From the NCBI RefSeq assembly GCF_003688995.1, contig NZ_PENI01000025.1, positions 62,001-126,000 on the forward strand: a stretch of DNA of 64,000 nucleotides, in the 5' to 3' direction. The stretch is from Streptomyces shenzhenensis. Its GTDB lineage: Bacteria > Actinomycetota > Actinomycetes > Streptomycetales > Streptomycetaceae. A program made the translations under genes and the position numbers. Shown here one piece after another: positions 15,850-24,945 of this stretch. A model generated the notes under the pieces. It searched no databases, had not been told where the DNA came from, and saw only the letters and a program-made list of their open reading frames with translations. The stretch's first letter is position 1. Every line of letters starts with the position of its first letter.

Positions 15850-17772
15850 TTACGCCGCGGCCAGGGCGGACGCCTCGGCCGCGATCAGGGCGGCGCGGTC
15901 GCCGGACAGCCCCGACCGGCCGGCGTGCCGCTCGGCCCACTTGGCGAGCTGCTTGTAGTCGGCGCGGCCGAGCATGCCGGTCAGCTTGGCGACGACCTGG
16001 TCCTTGGCGCCCGAGGTCAGGATCAGATGGGCCAGACCGGTCCGGGACGCCTCGACGGTGAAGACCGACGTGGCCGTGGTGGTGCCGCCGGGACCGGTGG
16101 CCTCGGCGCGCAGGGTGTGCTCACCGGCGGCGAGCCCGGCGAGGCCGAGGGGCTTGCCGGCGGTGACGGGGCCGCCGTCCAGGGTGAGGGTGACCTTGTC
16201 GGCACCGGTGGCCTGCACCGCGGCGACCGGGGCCTGTGCGCGGTCGAGCCGGGCGGCGGCCGCCGGGGAGGTGATGCTCACGGCCGGCGCGTCCGGGGTC
16301 TCGTTCTGCCGCTGCAGCCAGGCGGCGTTCCAGCCGGACAGCTCGGCCGGACGGTTGGTGATGATGCCGTCCACTCCGGCGGCCTCCAGCGCGCGCCAGC
16401 GGGCCGCGCTGTCCACCGTCCAGACGTTCACCGCGACCCCCGCCGCGTGCAGGTCCTGCACCACGCCGAGCCGCTTGGACAGGCCGCCGTCCGACGGGTT
16501 GTAGGCCGAGAGGTGCAGCTCCTTGGCGATGGCCACCGGGTCGGCGTCCAGGGCGTCCCGCAGCAGACCCAGCGGCAGCTCGGGAGCCAGCTCGTAGGTG
16601 TACCGCAACGCACTGACCTCGAAGCTCTGCACGAACACCCGGTCGGTCATGCCATGGTCACGGATGGTCTTGACGATCGTGGCGACCTCGTCCCGGGTGT
16701 GGGCGCCCTTGATCTCCAGCAACATGGCGCCGCCGCGGCTCTTCAGATCCTCCAACTGGGCGGCCAGCGTGGGAATGCGCGTGCCCTTGTAGACGGGCGC
16801 GAACCACGAACCGGCGTCCAGCGCGTCCAGTTGAGCGGACGTCAGGCTCCGGATGAGGCCGATGCCGTCGGTGGTCCGGTCCACCGTGCCGTCGTGCAGG
16901 ACGTACGGGACGCCGTCCTTGCTCGGCTGGACGTCGTTCTCGATGTACTCGGCTCCGCCGCGCCGGGCGATCTCGTCCGAGACCAGGGTGTTCTCCGGGG
17001 CGGCCGAGGAGGCGCCGCGGTGCGCGATCACGGTCAGCGGGGAACCCGCGGGACGGAGGTGGCTCTCGGCCGGCAGCTCGGTCACCTTCAGGTCGTCGAA
17101 GGACACGGTCGCGCCGTTGACGACCAGAGCCTCCACGCCGCGCGCCGAGCGGGCGAGCTTGGTGGTCCGCATGGCCTCGGTGCCGTTGAAGTACCAGCGC
17201 GCCTTGGCGCCGTGCACCTCGACGGCCATCCGTACGTCGCGACCGGTGCCGGCGGCCGACGGCGCGGCGGCGGTGTCGGTGACGTTCCAGGTGTTGGCGG
17301 TGGTGCGCTGGGCGAACTCCAGGCCGTTGGTGGCGGTCGTGCCGCTGCGCATGGTGGCGATCTGCCAGGGCACGGCGCCGTCGGCGGGGACGTCCAGGCC
17401 CATCGCGGTCCAGCGGGCCGAGTCGTTCACGGACTCGAACCGCGCGGTCACCTCGATCCGGAAGTCGGTGAGGTGTTCGCCGAACGTGATGCGGCTCTGC
17501 TGGCCGGAGTTGGCCGAAGTGCCGTACAGCCGGCCGTTCTTGACCTGCCAGGAACCCTCCACGGCGGTGAACCCCGCGGGCAGGGCGGTGCCGGAGAAGT
17601 CCTCGGCCAGCACCGTCCGGTTCTCCGGGGTGGTGGCTTCGGACGCGGTCGGGTCGGCGCCGGCCGGGGTGACGACGACCCCGAGGACGAGGGCGGCGGA
17701 GCTGAGCAGGGCCGCCGAGAAGGTGGTGAGCGATCTGTTCGACATGAGCGGAAGGTAAGATTTCTTGCTCAA
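15850..17772 (-). CDS. Secreted glycerophosphodiester phosphodiesterase
   Basis: The product has 640 residues. A signal peptide (ALLSSAALVLGVVVTPAGA) is followed by a LamG-like beta-sandwich (about 55-235; EDFSGTALPAGFTAVEGSW). The GDPD barrel (about 245-510) has VIAHRGASSAAPENT with the catalytic His/Arg, EYIENDVQPSKDGVPYVLHD with the metal-binding Glu/Asp and second His, and GAMLLEIKG. Then come an Ig-like domain (VSITSPAAAARLDRAQAPV) and a C-terminal helical FIMAH-like region. It hydrolyses glycerophosphodiesters, or teichoic-acid-type polymers, outside the cell to glycerol 3-phosphate. TTG 17772 is taken as start; ATG 17745 is equally possible, and neither has a good ribosome binding site. 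I see no PHO box nearby. Confidence 0.9.
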   Translation of the reverse strand: MSKKSYLPLMSNRSLTTFSAALLSSAALVLGVVVTPAGADPTASEATTPENRTVLAEDFSGTALPAGFTAVEGSWQVKNGRLYGTSANSGQQSRITFGEHLTDFRIEVTARFESVNDSARWTAMGLDVPADGAVPWQIATMRSGTTATNGLEFAQRTTANTWNVTDTAAAPSAAGTGRDVRMAVEVHGAKARWYFNGTEAMRTTKLARSARGVEALVVNGATVSFDDLKVTELPAESHLRPAGSPLTVIAHRGASSAAPENTLVSDEIARRGGAEYIENDVQPSKDGVPYVLHDGTVDRTTDGIGLIRSLTSAQLDALDAGSWFAPVYKGTRIPTLAAQLEDLKSRGGAMLLEIKGAHTRDEVATIVKTIRDHGMTDRVFVQSFEVSALRYTYELAPELPLGLLRDALDADPVAIAKELHLSAYNPSDGGLSKRLGVVQDLHAAGVAVNVWTVDSAARWRALEAAGVDGIITNRPAELSGWNAAWLQRQNETPDAPAVSITSPAAAARLDRAQAPVAAVQATGADKVTLTLDGGPVTAGKPLGLAGLAAGEHTLRAEATGPGGTTTATSVFTVEASRTGLAHLILTSGAKDQVVAKLTGMLGRADYKQLAKWAERHAGRSGLSGDRAALIAAEASALAAA

Positions 17773-17874
17773 CTCTTACTGAAATACAGCGGAACTCTGT
17801 CCAGCGGCAAGGGGATCACGAGGCACGCCACCGCCGTACGTGCCGAGGTGCGGGGGTGCCGGTGGTGCGGGACC

Positions 17875-18435
17875 ATGAGAACGGTGAAGCGCAGTACCGA
17901 ACTCATGCCGGATTCCGCGCGATCGGTGGCGCGGCGCCGTACGGCGCCCTGGCTGTGCGCCGACGACTGGGGACGGCTGCTGATCAGACTGACCTTCGGC
18001 GTGCTGTTGGTCGGCCACGGCTGCCAGAAACTCTTCGGGCTGTTCGGCGGGCCGGGCCTGACGGCCACCGGCACGTACTTCGACGGCCTCGGCTACCGCC
18101 CCGGCAAGGTCTTCGCCCTGATCGGCGGGCTCTCCGAGTTCTTCGGCGGCCTCGGCCTGGCCGCCGGGCTGTTCACCCCGCTCGCGGCCGCCGCCCTCGT
18201 CGGCGTGATGATCAACGCCATGGTGACCGTCAGCGGTGCCCATGGCCTGTGGGACCAGAACGGCGGGATCGAGTACGGCATCTGCGTCGCCGTCGTCGCC
18301 GTGGCCATCGCCGCCCTCGGCCCGGGACGGCTGGCCCTCGACCGGTTCTTCCCCTGGCGGGACGGCGGCTGGCCCGAAGCGGCCGTCGCCCTCGGCCTCG
18401 GTGGCATCGGGGCCGCGGTCGCGCTGAGTCTCTGA
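17875..18435 (+). CDS. DoxX-family integral membrane protein
   Basis: The product has 186 residues with ATG 17875. A soluble N-terminal tail of about 35 residues is followed by four hydrophobic helices: LLIRLTFGVLLVGHGCQKLF, FALIGGLSEFFGGLGLAAGL, AAALVGVMINAMVTVSG and YGICVAVVAVAIAALGPG. HGxQKLFGLFGGPGLxxT is the DoxX N-terminal signature. DoxX proteins are linked to thiol and redox homeostasis at the membrane, but a molecular role is not established for most. It is a single gene, divergent from the glycerophosphodiesterase and convergent with the Tat lipoprotein. Confidence 0.88.
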   Translation: MRTVKRSTELMPDSARSVARRRTAPWLCADDWGRLLIRLTFGVLLVGHGCQKLFGLFGGPGLTATGTYFDGLGYRPGKVFALIGGLSEFFGGLGLAAGLFTPLAAAALVGVMINAMVTVSGAHGLWDQNGGIEYGICVAVVAVAIAALGPGRLALDRFFPWRDGGWPEAAVALGLGGIGAAVALSL

Positions 18436-18457
18436 GCCGTCCCGTCGCGTTGCCGGC

Positions 18458-20032
18458 TCACGCGGTGGTGCTCCGGTACACGTCGTCGGTGTTCGGGCGT
18501 GGCGCGGGCCGATGCCGTGCCGCCGGGCCCTGGGCGAAGCCACGGAGGAGGTTCTCCGTGGTGCGGGTGACGAAGTCGCGGGTGCGGGTGTCCATGCCGT
18601 GGTCGCGGCCGCCGTCCGGGGTGCCCGCCATGAGCCCTTCCACCCAGCGCATGGTGCCGGTGGCGAAGACGCCCGCACCGCCGGCGGCCGTGTAGTAGGC
18701 GGAGTCGCTGTGGCTGGGGCGGCCGTTGCACACGAGCGGGGAGTGTGCCGTGATCTCCAGTGGCGCGGGCACCGACGGGTCGGGCGTGACCCGGTCGTAC
18801 TCGACGCCGACGAGGTGCGCGAACCCGTCGCCTGCGCGTACGCCGGTGCCCTCGTACAGCCAGTGGTCGGCGGTGTGCACGACGTACGGCGCGTCGGTGG
18901 GGTAGCCCTCGTACAGCACTCCGGTCAGGGACGACTCGGGGTCGGGCGCCGGGGCCAGCCGGAAGTCGGTCGTCGCCAGGGCGGGGTGGGTCGCGTAGTA
19001 CGGGTCGCTGCGGACCGCGGACTTGTAGCAGACCACGGTGCGGTCGGCCGCGGTGTCACCCTGTTCGAGGCGGACGCGCCGGAAGCAGGTGTTGGCGCCG
19101 AGGAAGGCGATATTGGTGCCGGAGTCGCGGGCCCGGGTGAGGTGGTCGCGCTGTTGCGGGGTCCAGTACTCGTCGTGGCCGAGGGCGACCACCGTCGTCG
19201 CGCCGCGCAGGACCCCCGGGTCGCGGTGCACGTCGGTGCCGGTGGTGTAGGCGAGCGGGATGCCGAGCCGTTCGGCCAGGACCACCGCCGCGCGCTCGTA
19301 CACGAGGAACTTCTCCGCGCCGTCGCCGTCGTAGGGGCGGTCGAAGCTGACGACCAGGGAGCGGGTGGCGTACGCGCCGGAGGAGCCGTTGTAGAGGCTG
19401 TAGCCGCCCCACCGGTTGTAGGCCTGCCAGGTGGCGGGGGCGTGCATGAGGACGGTACGGCCGGTCGCGCGGGTGGAGCGGACGATCAGCGGGAGGTAGC
19501 GCTGGTGGCCGGTGTCCGCGTCCAGCCGCAGCAGGTACGCGCCTTCCGGCCAGCCGGACGTGTCACAGGTGAGGGTGCGGGGCCAGTCGGCGCGCACGGT
19601 GCGGGTGTCGGGCAGGAAACGGGGTGCGGGGCGAGCACGGCCCGGCACCCGCCCGGACGACCAGACGAGCCGGGCCTGGGCGCCGCCGTACCAGCCGATC
19701 CGGAAGGCCGAGACGCGGAAGGACGCGGCGGTCGTCGACACATGCAGTGCGCACTCCTCGCCGGGTGTCACGCTGGACCGGTCCGCGTAGCCGACGATGG
19801 CGTCGGCGGGGCCGCGCGACCGGATGCGCCACTCGGGTGTTCCGGGGCGGTCCCGCTCCGCTTCGGCCCGGTGCGCGGCGGGCGTGGGGCGCGGCGCGGG
19901 AGCGGACCGGGTGCACGCGGCGGCCGTCACCGAGGAGAGCCCGAGCCCCGCGCACATACCGAGGAAGCGCCGGCGGTCCGGTCCGGCCGCGGGAGGTGTC
20001 CGCTCGTCCGCGCCGTGTCTGTCGGAGTTCAC
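18458..20032 (-). CDS. Tat-exported lipoprotein with dimethylformamidase-beta-like domain
   Basis: The product has 524 residues; GTG 20032 follows a GGGAGGAG site. The N-terminus has a twin-arginine motif (DRRRFLGMC) and a lipobox ending TAAAC, so the protein should be folded, exported by Tat and lipid-anchored. The mature part resembles the C-terminal domain of N,N-dimethylformamidase large subunit: RIGWYGGAQARLVWSSG, MHAPATWQAYNRWGGYSLY, VSFDRPY, VVALGHDEYWTPQQRDHL, IAFLGANTCFRRVR, AGVFATGTMRWVEGL. That fold is glutamine-amidotransferase-like. Related Streptomyces proteins are usually annotated only by this domain. Substrate unknown; amide or glycan hydrolysis at the surface is plausible. 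Confidence 0.85.
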   Translation of the reverse strand: MNSDRHGADERTPPAAGPDRRRFLGMCAGLGLSSVTAAACTRSAPAPRPTPAAHRAEAERDRPGTPEWRIRSRGPADAIVGYADRSSVTPGEECALHVSTTAASFRVSAFRIGWYGGAQARLVWSSGRVPGRARPAPRFLPDTRTVRADWPRTLTCDTSGWPEGAYLLRLDADTGHQRYLPLIVRSTRATGRTVLMHAPATWQAYNRWGGYSLYNGSSGAYATRSLVVSFDRPYDGDGAEKFLVYERAAVVLAERLGIPLAYTTGTDVHRDPGVLRGATTVVALGHDEYWTPQQRDHLTRARDSGTNIAFLGANTCFRRVRLEQGDTAADRTVVCYKSAVRSDPYYATHPALATTDFRLAPAPDPESSLTGVLYEGYPTDAPYVVHTADHWLYEGTGVRAGDGFAHLVGVEYDRVTPDPSVPAPLEITAHSPLVCNGRPSHSDSAYYTAAGGAGVFATGTMRWVEGLMAGTPDGGRDHGMDTRTRDFVTRTTENLLRGFAQGPAARHRPAPRPNTDDVYRSTTA

Positions 20033-20234
20033 ATCTCCTCCCGCCGGTCGGCTCGCGTTCCCGCTCCATGGGGCCAGGCTGACACGGGATGCGCGCTCGC
20101 GCGCCCCGTCGCGGCACCGGAGACACGGCCGGACCGGTCGGGCAGCGCGGCACACACCGCTGACGGCGGCCCGGTCACGGACGTTCGTCGGTACGGTGCC
20201 CGGGTACGGGCGGGCGCCGGGGGAGGACTGAGCG

Positions 20235-20289
20235 GCCGGTGCCTGCCGCCGGGGCTTCCGGGCGTCCCGGAACGGCGGCCGGCACCGGC
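20235..20289 (-). terminator. Hairpin terminator after the S15/CocE-type hydrolase
   Basis: Arms 20235-20250 and 20274-20289 pair over 16 bases with one mismatch, and the 23-base loop contains a second nested stem (TTCCGGG/CCCGGAA). It begins 8 bases after the stop of the leftward gene. Confidence 0.7.
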
Positions 20290-20296
20290 CGGGGGG

Positions 20297-22171
20297 TCAG
20301 CGGTGGCTGCCGGAGGGCACCGTGAACGTCGGGCGTCCCGCGGGCAGTTCCACCGTGTACTGGCGCAGATAGGTGTCCAGGAACGGGGAACGGCCGCCGC
20401 CGGTGGCGACGTCGTCGGCCGGATCGTCCAGGGCCAGCCTCAGCCGCGCGCCCTTGACCGAGATCGTCTCGCCCGAGGGTGTGTCACGCCAGGAGCCGGT
20501 CCGGATGGAGCCGATCTCCACGGCCAGGACATGCCCGGCCGCGAGGGTCCAGTCGGTCGCCTTGAGGTCGACGGTCAGCCGGCCCGAGTCCAGCAGGGAG
20601 ACCTGCTCGTCGAACATGACGGCGGTGCCGTCCGGGGCGACGTCGTACAGCTTGAGCATGATGTTGCCCGCGCCCTTGGCGGTCAGCGATACCTGTGGGG
20701 TGCCGGTGACGCGTACGGCCTTGCGGACCGGCTCGGACCACACGAAGAAGCTCGATGTGACCGCACCGGACTCCTGGAGCTTCGCCGCGGTGTCGGTCAG
20801 GGCCCTCGGAGCGGCCGGCTCGATCGTGGGCGCGTTCTCCATGTCCCAGTCGCCCGACGGCTGAGCGAGCGCGTTCGCCGTCGGACCGCCGGCCGCGGCC
20901 AGCGCCGCGCGGGCGGAGGCGCCGCCGTCGTCCACGTACGAGCCGCCGCCGAGCGGCAGGGTGGCGGACCGCTCCACGACCGGCCAGGTCCGCTGGCTGC
21001 GCCAGGCGCCGGTGGAGTCCTCGACGGAGTAGGCCGGGTAGCGCACCTTCGGCTTGATGCCCTTGAGGTACTGGTCGTAGAAGGACAGCGTCTCGTCGTA
21101 CCAGCCCTCGCGGCCCATCGCCAGGCGCCCGTCGCCGGTGCGGTCGCCGCCGCGCACATGGTCCCACTGGCCGAGCCAACCGCGCTCGGGGCCCACGTGG
21201 TTGTCGAGGTACTCCTGCATCTCCTCGGGCTTGGTGTTGTTCTCGATGAAGCCCTGGGTGACGAAGAGCGGGGTGTCGGAACCCCTGGCCATCCTCGCCA
21301 GATCACGGGACGTCCAGTGCTCGTCCCGCTGGTCGGCGATCCGGTACCCGGCCGAGTTCTGCGTCAGGCACTCCGGGTGGGCGTCCTCCCACCGAGCGTT
21401 GGCCCGGTAGCGGGCGTCGTCGTCCGCCAACGGGGCGATCGTGGCGATGGAGTTGTAGGCGTTCGCGGTGCCGGTCACGTTCGGGCGGGGCACGCCGTTG
21501 GAGTAGATGTACTGGTACATGTCCCACACGGGTTCCTGGGCGACGACGGCCTTGAGCGCCTTCTGGTCCAGGTTGTTGCCGATGAGGCCCGTGACGGCGT
21601 CGTAGGACTTGCCGTACATGCCGACCGCGCCGGTGGACCACGGCTGGCGCGCGGCCCAGTCGACCGCCGCCCTGACGTCGGCCTGTTCGCCGGGTCCTGC
21701 CCAGTCGAGGCAGCCGGTGGAGCCGCCGAAGCCGCGCAGGTCCACCATGACGAAGGCATAGCCGCGGGCGAACAGATCGGTCCCCTCGACGAAGTCCTGG
21801 AAGCGGGAGGAGGGACCGGCGTGTGTCCAGCCCTCGGGGCCGGTCTGCCCGGAGTGCCCGAAGTACGGGCCGATCGACAGGATCACGGGTACCTTCGCGC
21901 CCTTGCGCAGCCCCTCGGGCAGCAGGACGTCGGCGTGCAGTTCGGTGCCGGAGCGGTCCGAGGACGGGAAGTAGTGCTGCGTCCAGGCCGAGCCCTCCGG
22001 GACGCGGTCGTTCTCCGCGTGGGTGACGGGGTCGGTGGCGGTGGCCACTGCCGTCCGGGCCTGCGCCGTGGCATCGGGCGCCGCGCCGGCGGGGTGGGTG
22101 AGCGCGCCGGTCAACGCCAGGGTGGTGACGAGGGTGGAGGCGGCCCAGGCGGCCGCGCGACGTCTCTTCAC
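20297..22171 (-). CDS. Secreted X-Pro dipeptidyl-peptidase/CocE-type serine hydrolase
   Basis: The product has 624 residues; GTG 22171 follows GGAGGAG. A Sec signal (about 1-30; LVTTLALTGALTHPAGA) is followed by the S15-type alpha/beta hydrolase domain: ADVLLPEG, FVMVDLRGFGGSTGCLD, then the nucleophile motif GMYGKSYDAVTG, with RDEHWTSRDL cap segments. The C-terminal jelly-roll (about 430-620; GTPQVSLTAKGAGNIMLKLYDV, AVEIGSIRTG) is typical of X-Pro aminopeptidases and cocaine-esterase relatives. Activity should be removal of X-Pro dipeptides or ester/amide hydrolysis outside the cell. It is monocistronic with its own terminator and divergent from a receptor-type regulator that could control it. 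Confidence 0.9.
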   Translation of the reverse strand: MKRRRAAAWAASTLVTTLALTGALTHPAGAAPDATAQARTAVATATDPVTHAENDRVPEGSAWTQHYFPSSDRSGTELHADVLLPEGLRKGAKVPVILSIGPYFGHSGQTGPEGWTHAGPSSRFQDFVEGTDLFARGYAFVMVDLRGFGGSTGCLDWAGPGEQADVRAAVDWAARQPWSTGAVGMYGKSYDAVTGLIGNNLDQKALKAVVAQEPVWDMYQYIYSNGVPRPNVTGTANAYNSIATIAPLADDDARYRANARWEDAHPECLTQNSAGYRIADQRDEHWTSRDLARMARGSDTPLFVTQGFIENNTKPEEMQEYLDNHVGPERGWLGQWDHVRGGDRTGDGRLAMGREGWYDETLSFYDQYLKGIKPKVRYPAYSVEDSTGAWRSQRTWPVVERSATLPLGGGSYVDDGGASARAALAAAGGPTANALAQPSGDWDMENAPTIEPAAPRALTDTAAKLQESGAVTSSFFVWSEPVRKAVRVTGTPQVSLTAKGAGNIMLKLYDVAPDGTAVMFDEQVSLLDSGRLTVDLKATDWTLAAGHVLAVEIGSIRTGSWRDTPSGETISVKGARLRLALDDPADDVATGGGRSPFLDTYLRQYTVELPAGRPTFTVPSGSHR

Positions 22172-22494
22172 ATGCTCCTCCGGAGTGCTGGGCTACGGGA
22201 TGGTGCAGGTGGTGCCGGTCGAGCGGCGCCCGCCGGCCCGCCGGGCCGGAGGCGATGGCCGGGAAGCCTATGATCATCACAGGAACGCGTCAACGCCCCT
22301 GTGTGTCCGCTGTGTTACCGCTTCGGCGGCGGACGGGCGGCCTGTTCGGCGCGCGCTCCCTGGCCCGCCGCGAGAGCACGTGCCGGCCCTCAGCGGCGGT
22401 GGTTTCACCGATGACTGACGGGCCGTCAGCGCCACCGGGTCCGGTCCGGATCAAGTCCGGGGCGGGGACAGCGGATTGGGGTAGGGTGCATCAC

Positions 22495-22505
22495 ATTCGG
22501 TTTGG
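22495..22505 (+). promoter_or_regulatory. ArpA-type half-site upstream of a receptor-like gene
   Basis: ATTCGGTTTGG agrees at 9 of 11 positions with the ArpA half-site consensus GG(T/C)CGGT(A/T)(T/C)G(T/G) as I remember it. It lies 22 bases before the start of the ArpA/ScbR-like gene. No clear second half of a palindrome is present, so this is tentative. Confidence 0.35.
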
Positions 22506-22527
22506 TTCTTGCCCGAGGAGGGGTTCC

Positions 22528-23199
22528 GTGGCACGGCAAGAGCGTGCGGTACGGACCCGTCGTGCTGTTGTCGAGGCCGCGGCCTCGGTCTTCGCCGAGC
22601 GCGGCTACGCGGCGGCGACCATCGCGGAGATCCTGGAACGGGCCGGGGTGACGAAGGGGGCCCTGTACTTCCACTTCGACTCCAAGGAGGCCCTGGCCCG
22701 TGGAGTGATCGAGGAGCAGACCACCCGCGACCACCGCGTGCCACGCGAACCGAAGCTGCAGGAGTGGGTGGACACCGGGATGTCGCTGGCCCACCAGATT
22801 CCCCGGGACGTCATCCTGCAGGCGGGCATCCGCCTCTCCGGCGACCTACAGGGACGCGCCCTGTTCGGCAGCGCCTGGCCGGCCTGGATCGAGCGGTCGA
22901 CCGCGCTGCTGGCCGAGGCCCGGGAACGGGGCGAGGTGCTGCCGCACGTCGAGCCCGCGCAGACCGCCGAGTGCTTCTTCGGGGCCTGGCTGGGCACGCA
23001 GGCGTTCTCCGAGGCGAGCTCCCGGTGGAGCGATCTGAGCGAGCGGGTCTGCGTCCTCTACGCCCATATGCTGCCGGCCATCGCCACACCCGCGGCACTG
23101 GTCAGGCTGGACACCGGGCCCGACCGCGGCGCCCGCGTCGTACGCGAGGCCGAGGCCGAACGCGCCCGCCGGGCCGCCCCGGTGACCGCCGAGGTCTGA
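22528..23199 (+). CDS. Second gamma-butyrolactone-receptor-like (ArpA/ScbR-type) TetR regulator
   Basis: The product has 223 residues; GTG 22528 has GAGGAGGGG 5 bases upstream. The N-terminus MARQERAVRTRRAVVEAAAS, IAEILERAGVTKGALYFHFDSKEALARGV is the classic receptor DNA-binding domain. The ligand domain carries LQAGIRLSGDLQGRALFGSAWPAWI and TAECFFGAWLGTQAFSE, close to genuine A-factor-type receptors, including a Trp in the region of the ligand pocket. It likely represses genes until a butyrolactone or butenolide signal binds. It is closer to the classical receptors than the regulator near 12.4 kb. No cognate synthase is visible. Confidence 0.88.
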   Translation: MARQERAVRTRRAVVEAAASVFAERGYAAATIAEILERAGVTKGALYFHFDSKEALARGVIEEQTTRDHRVPREPKLQEWVDTGMSLAHQIPRDVILQAGIRLSGDLQGRALFGSAWPAWIERSTALLAEARERGEVLPHVEPAQTAECFFGAWLGTQAFSEASSRWSDLSERVCVLYAHMLPAIATPAALVRLDTGPDRGARVVREAEAERARRAAPVTAEV

Positions 23200-23365
23200 C
23201 GCCCCGCCCCCCGCACCCGCCGTGGGCGACGCCGTAGGGCATACCGCACGTGCCGTTTCTTGTCCGGGGCCGGAGGCCGGCGTTCCGGTGCCTGAGCCGT
23301 GTGCCGACCGGGGCACCGGCAGCACCACCGCGCCGCGGACGACCGGGCCGGGAGGAAGCGGTGCG

Positions 23366-24709
23366 TCACCGCGGCCGCGCCTCGGCCGCGCCCGGCGTCC
23401 CGGGTGTGTCCGTGCGGTCCGGTGCCAGGGGCGGGAGCGTCGTTCCGGTCGCCGCCGGTGTGCGGCCCGTCGTCAGGGTGCGGATCTGGCGGCTGCACAG
23501 GGCCGCCGCCGTGACGACGGTGACCAGGACGGCACCGGCCAGGAGCGTGCTGCCGGTGCCCAGGCGGTGGGCCAGTGGGCCGGCGGCCATCTCGCCCAGC
23601 GGGAGGGCCACGAAGGAGCCCAGCGCGTCGTAGGCGTACACCCGGGCCAGCCGGTCGTGCGGGATGTTCTCCTGCAACGAGACGTCCCAGGCCACCCCGA
23701 ACTGCTCCATGGCCAGTCCGCTGGCGAACATCGCGATGCCCAGCAGCAGGGCGTGCGGTGCCTGGGCCAGGACCACCAGCGGCACCGCCTCCACCGCCGT
23801 CAGCGCCACGCCGAGCAGCAGCGCGTGGCGGACCCGGGAGCGGGCGGCGAGGACCCCGCCGACCAGGGCCCCGGCCATCTGGGCGGCCAGCACCGTGCCC
23901 CACAGCCCGCGGCCGAAGGTGTCGTCGGCGATGCCCGGGCCGAGCACCTGCACACCGCCCGCGATCACCGCGTTGACCACCATGAACTGCAGGACGACGA
24001 GCCACACCCAGCGGCGGGCGGTGAACTCCCGCCAGCCCTCCCGGAGTTCGCGCAGCGGACGGACCCGCTCGCCGGGCGCGGCCCGCCCGGTCGCCCCGGG
24101 CACCGTCACGCCCAGGAAGCACACCGCCGCGCCGCTGAACGCCACCGCGTTGCCGGCCAGGCCCCAGCCGGGACCGAAGACCGCCGCCACGATGCCGGCC
24201 AGCGACGCGCCCGCGATGGCGCCCAGGTTGGTGCCCATCCGCATCACGGCGTTGGCCGGGCGGATCAGCGTGGACGGCACGGTCTGCGGGGTCAGCGCCG
24301 CGGACGCCGGCAACGACATGGCGGCCAGGGCGCCGTTGAGGACACTGAGCAGGATGAGCAGCGGGATCGACGTCGCCTCCAGCAGCACGCTCGCGGCGAT
24401 GGCCGCCTGCACCGCTGCCGCGGCCAGCGCCGAGCCCTGGAGCACCAGGGCGCGCCGCACCCGGTCCGCGACCACCCCGCCGACCAGCAGCAGCGCCACG
24501 TTGGCGAGCGAGCGCGCGCCGACCACCAGGCCCAGATCGGTCGTCGAGCCGGTGGTGTCGAGCACGGCGAAGGCGAGGGCGACCGGGGCCATCGCGTTGG
24601 CGAAGTACACCAGCAGCCGGCCGGCCGCCAGGCGGCGGAAGGGCCGGTGCGCCAACGGCGCCCACGGACCCCCTCGCGCCCGCCCGTCCCGTTCCCCCGC
24701 GTCCGCCAT
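23366..24709 (-). CDS. MFS transporter (MFS_3, exporter type)
   Basis: The product is about 447 residues, rich in hydrophobic helices throughout (12 spans). It contains the MFS loop 2-3 motif GGVVADRVRRALVL and a duplicate half (GALVGGVLAARSRVRHALLLG). The pattern RRLAAGRLLVYFANAMAPVALAFAVLD and QTVPSTLIRPANAVMRMGTNLGAIAG fits the MFS_3/EntS-like exporter branch. Likely cargo is a small hydrophobic molecule or siderophore. I used ATG 24709; GTG 24742 extends it by 11 residues but has no ribosome binding site. It is convergent with the receptor-type regulator. Confidence 0.88.
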   Translation of the reverse strand: MADAGERDGRARGGPWAPLAHRPFRRLAAGRLLVYFANAMAPVALAFAVLDTTGSTTDLGLVVGARSLANVALLLVGGVVADRVRRALVLQGSALAAAAVQAAIAASVLLEATSIPLLILLSVLNGALAAMSLPASAALTPQTVPSTLIRPANAVMRMGTNLGAIAGASLAGIVAAVFGPGWGLAGNAVAFSGAAVCFLGVTVPGATGRAAPGERVRPLRELREGWREFTARRWVWLVVLQFMVVNAVIAGGVQVLGPGIADDTFGRGLWGTVLAAQMAGALVGGVLAARSRVRHALLLGVALTAVEAVPLVVLAQAPHALLLGIAMFASGLAMEQFGVAWDVSLQENIPHDRLARVYAYDALGSFVALPLGEMAAGPLAHRLGTGSTLLAGAVLVTVVTAAALCSRQIRTLTTGRTPAATGTTLPPLAPDRTDTPGTPGAAEARPR

Positions 24710-24825
24710 GCCGCCGGCCGTTCCCTTCCCTGGCGCCCCCACCGGGGGAGCGTACCGTCGATGCGGCGACGGGCGGACCGGGCCCCGGTGGGCCCTCGCC
24801 GCACGGCTGCCTCCGTGCGACGAGG

Positions 24826-24945
24826 AGGGGCAGCACCACGTCGGCCGGGTCGTGGCCCGCCCCGGTGTACGCCGAGGCGCTCCTCTACGGGTTCGGCTTC
24901 GAGGACCACACCGCGCTCACCCGGGAGAACGTCGCGAGTGGGCCG
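24826..24945 (+). other. Coding-like fragment of unknown origin
   Basis: After GAGGAGG, one plus-strand frame reads STTSAGSWPAPVYAEALLYG and on through FGFEDHTALTRENVA with strong third-position GC, then loses coding character where the truncated alpha/beta hydrolase gene on the other strand begins to make sense. It looks like the surviving end of a disrupted gene abutting another disrupted gene. I cannot name the family. Confidence 0.3.

Noticed and set aside
18512..22273. Very long plus-strand open frame (over 1200 codons) across the Tat lipoprotein and S15 hydrolase
   Set aside because: It is antisense to two clear genes, rich in Gly/Arg/Val with no domains; long empty frames are normal at this GC content.
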